Source of the DNA: an uncultured Rikenellaceae bacterium
GTDB taxonomy: Bacteria; Bacteroidota; Bacteroidia; Bacteroidales; Rikenellaceae
Assembly (NCBI GenBank): GCA_947038135.1
Contig: CAMQVM010000054.1
Location: 1-8,640 of the forward strand
Reading direction: 5' to 3'
DNA: 8,640 nt
The notes below the pieces were generated by a model, which saw nothing but the letters and a program-made list of their open reading frames with translations, searched no databases and was not told the DNA's origin. This document shows positions 6,211-8,640 of the stretch, in pieces. Both the position numbers and the translations under genes were made by a program. Position 1 is the first letter of the stretch. Every line of letters starts with the position of its first letter.

Positions 6211-7131
6211 CTATAACAACCTAAGTTTATTATACATTTTTGAGTAGAGTGGAGTAGTAATATTCAGCTCTTCGCCCTTTCGTACAATATACCCACTTAG
6301 CGAGTCTATTTCAGAAGAGCCACCATTATAGTAATCTCTCTGCATTGATGTAGTCATTGTAGATGGTGTGGCAAGTGCACGCTCAAGGTTATACTCTGCT
6401 ATATCATCTCTTACATCTTTATTTAGCGCCATAGCAATAGATAAAAACTCCTCGTTGAGCGAAACAAACTCTTTCACCCTGCCAGCGTTATTAAATATCT
6501 CACCATTATTTGCGTTGTAGTAGGTAGCAATAGTAGATAGAGTCGATATATAAGCAAATTTCTCCCATACACGTTTATCAATATTTTGATCTACAATAAA
6601 ATGTTTTGATGCTGGGGTGATTATATCTCGTAGCATATCCATCTCTAGCTCGGTAGCTGTTGAACTTCCCACAAAGTAGAATATATTGTTATTTAAGCCA
6701 CTTTCAACAATTATACCAGCGCTCTCTATTCTGCTCATGATAAATACACATCCGCTCCAAACTCTGTTATCTTTAAATAGCTCTTTCACCATATCACTGC
6801 CATCTACACCGTTCATTAGCGGAATGATAATAGTATCATCATCAATAGCCCCTTTTATTGTAGGCTCAAGAGTTAATATAGAGTAGTTTTTTGTTGCTAT
6901 AAATAAGTAGTCCATCTTTGGGCTCTCTTCATTTGGCTCAATAACACCAAATGGACGAGTTATATACTCCTCACCTTGTGTTTGTAAAGTTAGCCCTTTA
7001 TCTTTAATTATTGCAGCGTGTTCGCCTCTGCAATAAAAAAATATTTTGGTGTCGCTGTTTGCATAGTATTTAGCTAATATACCCCCTAGGTAGCCCCCTA
7101 CTCCGCCTATTCCTATAATTCCTATATTCAT
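6211..7131 (-). CDS. panE: 2-dehydropantoate 2-reductase, ApbA/PanE family (right copy)
   Basis: Identical to the copy at 1510-2430, on the opposite strand. It is divergent from era (7297) across a 165-base spacer. No clear Bacteroidota promoter was found for it in that spacer; the best candidate, TATATTGT about 20 bases before the ATG (1483-1490 in the left arm), matches only part of the -7 consensus. Confidence 0.88.
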   Translation of the reverse strand: MNIGIIGIGGVGGYLGGILAKYYANSDTKIFFYCRGEHAAIIKDKGLTLQTQGEEYITRPFGVIEPNEESPKMDYLFIATKNYSILTLEPTIKGAIDDDTIIIPLMNGVDGSDMVKELFKDNRVWSGCVFIMSRIESAGIIVESGLNNNIFYFVGSSTATELEMDMLRDIITPASKHFIVDQNIDKRVWEKFAYISTLSTIATYYNANNGEIFNNAGRVKEFVSLNEEFLSIAMALNKDVRDDIAEYNLERALATPSTMTTSMQRDYYNGGSSEIDSLSGYIVRKGEELNITTPLYSKMYNKLRLL

Positions 7132-7187
7132 TTTATATCTATTTTAAGTCACAATATACACTTTTATTTTAATATATATACTTTATA

Positions 7188-7219
7188 GTTGTATATCTAC
7201 TATAATAATTGTATTTTTG
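7188..7219 (+). promoter_or_regulatory. Bacteroidota-type promoter for era (right copy)
   Basis: Mirror of 1422-1453: -33 GTTG at 7188-7191, -7 TATTTTTG at 7212-7219. The predicted start site, about 7225, is just before the inverted repeat at 7229-7252. Confidence 0.5.
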
Positions 7220-7228
7220 TGGCGTTGG

Positions 7229-7252
7229 TGTAATTATAATGGTATAATTACA
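7229..7252. promoter_or_regulatory. 10-bp inverted repeat in the panE/era divergent spacer, possible operator (right copy)
   Basis: Mirror of 1389-1412; arms 7229-7238 and 7243-7252, spacer 7239-7242. A sigma70-like TATAAT at 7257-7262 follows it, but without a convincing -35 box it is not called as a promoter. Confidence 0.4.
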
Positions 7253-7296
7253 TTGCTATAATCGCACCAATCATAAAAAAAAATAGATTAAAAGAT

Positions 7297-8190
7297 ATGC
7301 CAGAAGAAAAAAAATTTAAGTCAGGATTTGTAAATATCGTAGGAAATCCAAATGTCGGTAAGTCTACGCTTATGAATGAGCTTGTGGGAGCGAGAGTGTC
7401 TATCATAACCTCAAAGGCGCAAACTACAAGGCACCGCATAATGGGAATTGTAAACGGTGAAGATTTTCAGATCGTATACTCTGATACCCCTGGTGTGTTG
7501 AAGCCAAATTACAAGCTTCAAGAGTCTATGTTGAAGTTTTCAACTGGGGCTATTAGTGATGCCGATGTTATACTTTATGTAACTGATACAGTTGAGAGTT
7601 TTGATAAAAACATCGATTTTATTGAGAAGGTAAGAAAATCGGGGATAAAAACTATTCTAGTAATCAATAAGATAGATCTTACTGATGAAGAGAAGCTAGT
7701 GGTGCTATATAATAAATTGCAACTTCTTCTTCCTGATGCTATATTAGTACCTGTATCTGCAACAAATAAGTTTAATATAGACAATCTGTTCAATCTTATC
7801 ATCGAAAATATGCCTGAGGGTGAGCCGTTTTACGATAAAGATGCTCTTACTGATAAGCCTGTTAGGTTTTTTGTGTCTGAGATTATCCGTGAAAAAGTGC
7901 TTCTTACTTACGACAAAGAGGTGCCTTACTGTGTAGAAATTTTTGTTGAAGAATTTAAAGAGGGTGAAGACCTTGATAGAATCCGTGCTATTATATATGT
8001 GGCTCGTGAATCACAAAAAGGTATTATTATTGGGCATAAAGGTAGCCGCCTACGAGATATAGGAACACAAGCACGTATTGATATTGAAGAGTTTCTTCAA
8101 AAAAGAGTGTTTCTTGATCTTTATGTAAAGGTTAATAGTGACTGGAGAGATAACGATAAGGCTCTTAAAAATTATGGGTATATTGAGTAG
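7297..8190 (+). CDS. era: GTPase Era, 30S ribosome assembly factor (right copy)
   Basis: Identical in sequence to the copy at 451-1344. Two identical copies of a normally single-copy essential gene, with identical flanks, are one of the main reasons to suspect that the window is a fold-back of one locus. The stop TAG at 8188-8190 is followed by a small hairpin with a T-run. Confidence 0.97.
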   Translation: MPEEKKFKSGFVNIVGNPNVGKSTLMNELVGARVSIITSKAQTTRHRIMGIVNGEDFQIVYSDTPGVLKPNYKLQESMLKFSTGAISDADVILYVTDTVESFDKNIDFIEKVRKSGIKTILVINKIDLTDEEKLVVLYNKLQLLLPDAILVPVSATNKFNIDNLFNLIIENMPEGEPFYDKDALTDKPVRFFVSEIIREKVLLTYDKEVPYCVEIFVEEFKEGEDLDRIRAIIYVARESQKGIIIGHKGSRLRDIGTQARIDIEEFLQKRVFLDLYVKVNSDWRDNDKALKNYGYIE

Positions 8191-8201
8191 TGTATCTGTT
8201 T

Positions 8202-8219
8202 GAGTTGCAAACTCTTTTT
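8202..8219 (+). terminator. Small hairpin plus T-tract after era (right copy)
   Basis: Mirror of 422-439: stem 8202-8206 with 8210-8214, T-run 8215-8219. Confidence 0.35.
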
Positions 8220-8254
8220 CAATTTCTTTTGTAATGGAGTTTGTCTATGTATGT

Positions 8255-8294
8255 AAATAAGGTATCTTAAAATTTATTTTAAGATACCTTATTT
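8255..8294. terminator. Bidirectional terminator-like hairpin between era and the lipoprotein gene (right copy)
   Basis: Mirror of 347-386. Arms are 8255-8273 and 8276-8294, fully complementary over 19 bases. The sequence GTATCTTAAA of the left arm recurs at 8338-8347, probably by chance in AT-rich DNA. Confidence 0.6.
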
Positions 8295-8442
8295 GTCATA
8301 TCACGTGAAATATAATTGGGTTACTGTTCTTTGGTAAGTATCTTAAATATGCTTCTTTTTGCTCAAAATCTTTAGAGCTGATTTTCTGTTGCCTTTTTCT
8401 GAAAAAAAGTGAATAATAAGAGTAACTTAGTGATATTATTAG

Positions 8443-8450
8443 TATCTTTG
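8443..8450 (+). promoter_or_regulatory. Bacteroidota-type -7 element for the lipoprotein gene (right copy)
   Basis: TATCTTTG on the + strand, the mirror of 191-198. It implies a 5' leader of roughly 80 bases before ATG 8540; no structure stands out in that leader. Confidence 0.5.
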
Positions 8451-8539
8451 CAGAATATTAGTATTTATAGCCGTGTGTAGTTGCTATACCTACTGTTTTA
8501 TAATGATTATAATTTAATATCAATTTGAAAATTACGTAC

Positions 8540-8640
8540 ATGAGAAAATCAATGAAGTTTGTAGTGCTGTTGTGTGCTACGTCACTTACACTATTTGGGT
8601 GTAAAAAAACAAGTAGCTCGGGCTCGGAAGATCCGCTTGA
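8540..8640 (+). CDS. Lipoprotein, N-terminal fragment (right copy, cut by window edge)
   Basis: Identical to the fragment at 1-101, read here on the + strand from ATG 8540 as 33 codons plus two bases. The lipobox cysteine is residue 21. That both copies stop at the same base is a consequence of the window's perfect symmetry, not evidence for two truncated genes. No protein family can be assigned from the signal peptide alone. Confidence 0.75.
   Translation, partial: MRKSMKFVVLLCATSLTLFGCKKTSSSGSEDPL

Larger units (their letters stand above)
8191..8539. other. 349-bp spacer between era and the lipoprotein gene (right copy)
   Basis: Mirror of 102-450, with the same contents in reverse order. 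Confidence 0.6.
4321..8640 (-). repeat. Right arm of the perfect 4320-bp inverted repeat
   Basis: Mirror image of the left arm. It carries no information absent from that arm; features below are listed for both arms so that either orientation can be read. In this orientation era and the lipoprotein gene read on the + strand. Confidence 0.98.

Noticed and set aside
1..8640. Two real paralogous gene clusters with doubled dosage of era, panE and the CNNM gene
   Set aside because: Intergenic DNA is as identical as coding DNA, and the symmetry reaches both window ends, so nothing in the sequence separates two copies from one locus read twice.
1..8640. CRISPR array, tRNA or rRNA gene, insertion sequence, riboswitch
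   Set aside because: No regularly spaced repeats, cloverleaf-like or rRNA-like sequence, transposase frame or recognised riboswitch core was seen on either strand.

Overview
The window is one 4320-bp sequence present twice, head to head. Bases 4321-8640 are the exact reverse complement of bases 1-4320, with no spacer, and the symmetry axis lies between 4320 and 4321. Every gene therefore appears as a mirrored pair (position p pairs with 8641-p), and the unique content is only 4.3 kb. The turn-around sits inside a short hairpin just after the stop codon of a membrane-protein gene. Both outer ends cut the same lipoprotein gene at the same base. Because the arms hold normally single-copy housekeeping genes (era, panE) with no visible divergence, the most likely explanation is an assembly or amplification fold-back at a terminator-like hairpin, not a real duplication. 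Real inverted duplication or a dimer of a hairpin-ended linear molecule cannot be excluded from sequence alone.

The organism is probably a low-GC member of the Bacteroidota (Bacteroidales-like). The genes lack Shine-Dalgarno sequences and have A-rich leaders. Promoter candidates match the Bacteroidota -7 (TAnnTTTG) / -33 (TTG) pattern. One gene remnant resembles the C-terminus of the FISUMP (Fibrobacter succinogenes major paralogous) domain proteins common in this phylum, and the end gene encodes a lipoprotein. No finer taxonomic placement is justified.

Layout of the left arm, outer end to axis: the 5' end of a lipoprotein gene (- strand, 1-101, cut by the window edge); a spacer with its promoter and a bidirectional terminator (102-450); era, the ribosome-assembly GTPase (- strand, 451-1344); a 165-bp divergent spacer with a promoter and a 10-bp inverted repeat (1345-1509); panE-like 2-dehydropantoate 2-reductase (+ strand, 1510-2430); a 347-bp spacer with a tandem 9-bp repeat and a long bidirectional terminator; an orphan FISUMP-like C-terminal remnant (- strand, 2778-3029); and a CNNM/CBS-domain membrane protein (+ strand, 3219-4277). 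The right arm repeats this in reverse order and opposite orientation (4321-8640).

The genes do not form an obvious pathway: Era works in 30S ribosome maturation, PanE in pantothenate/CoA synthesis, and the CNNM protein probably in divalent-cation transport. They look like ordinary chromosomal neighbours, each with its own transcription signals. I found no new defence, mobile or RNA system here; the notable signal is the perfect palindromic architecture.
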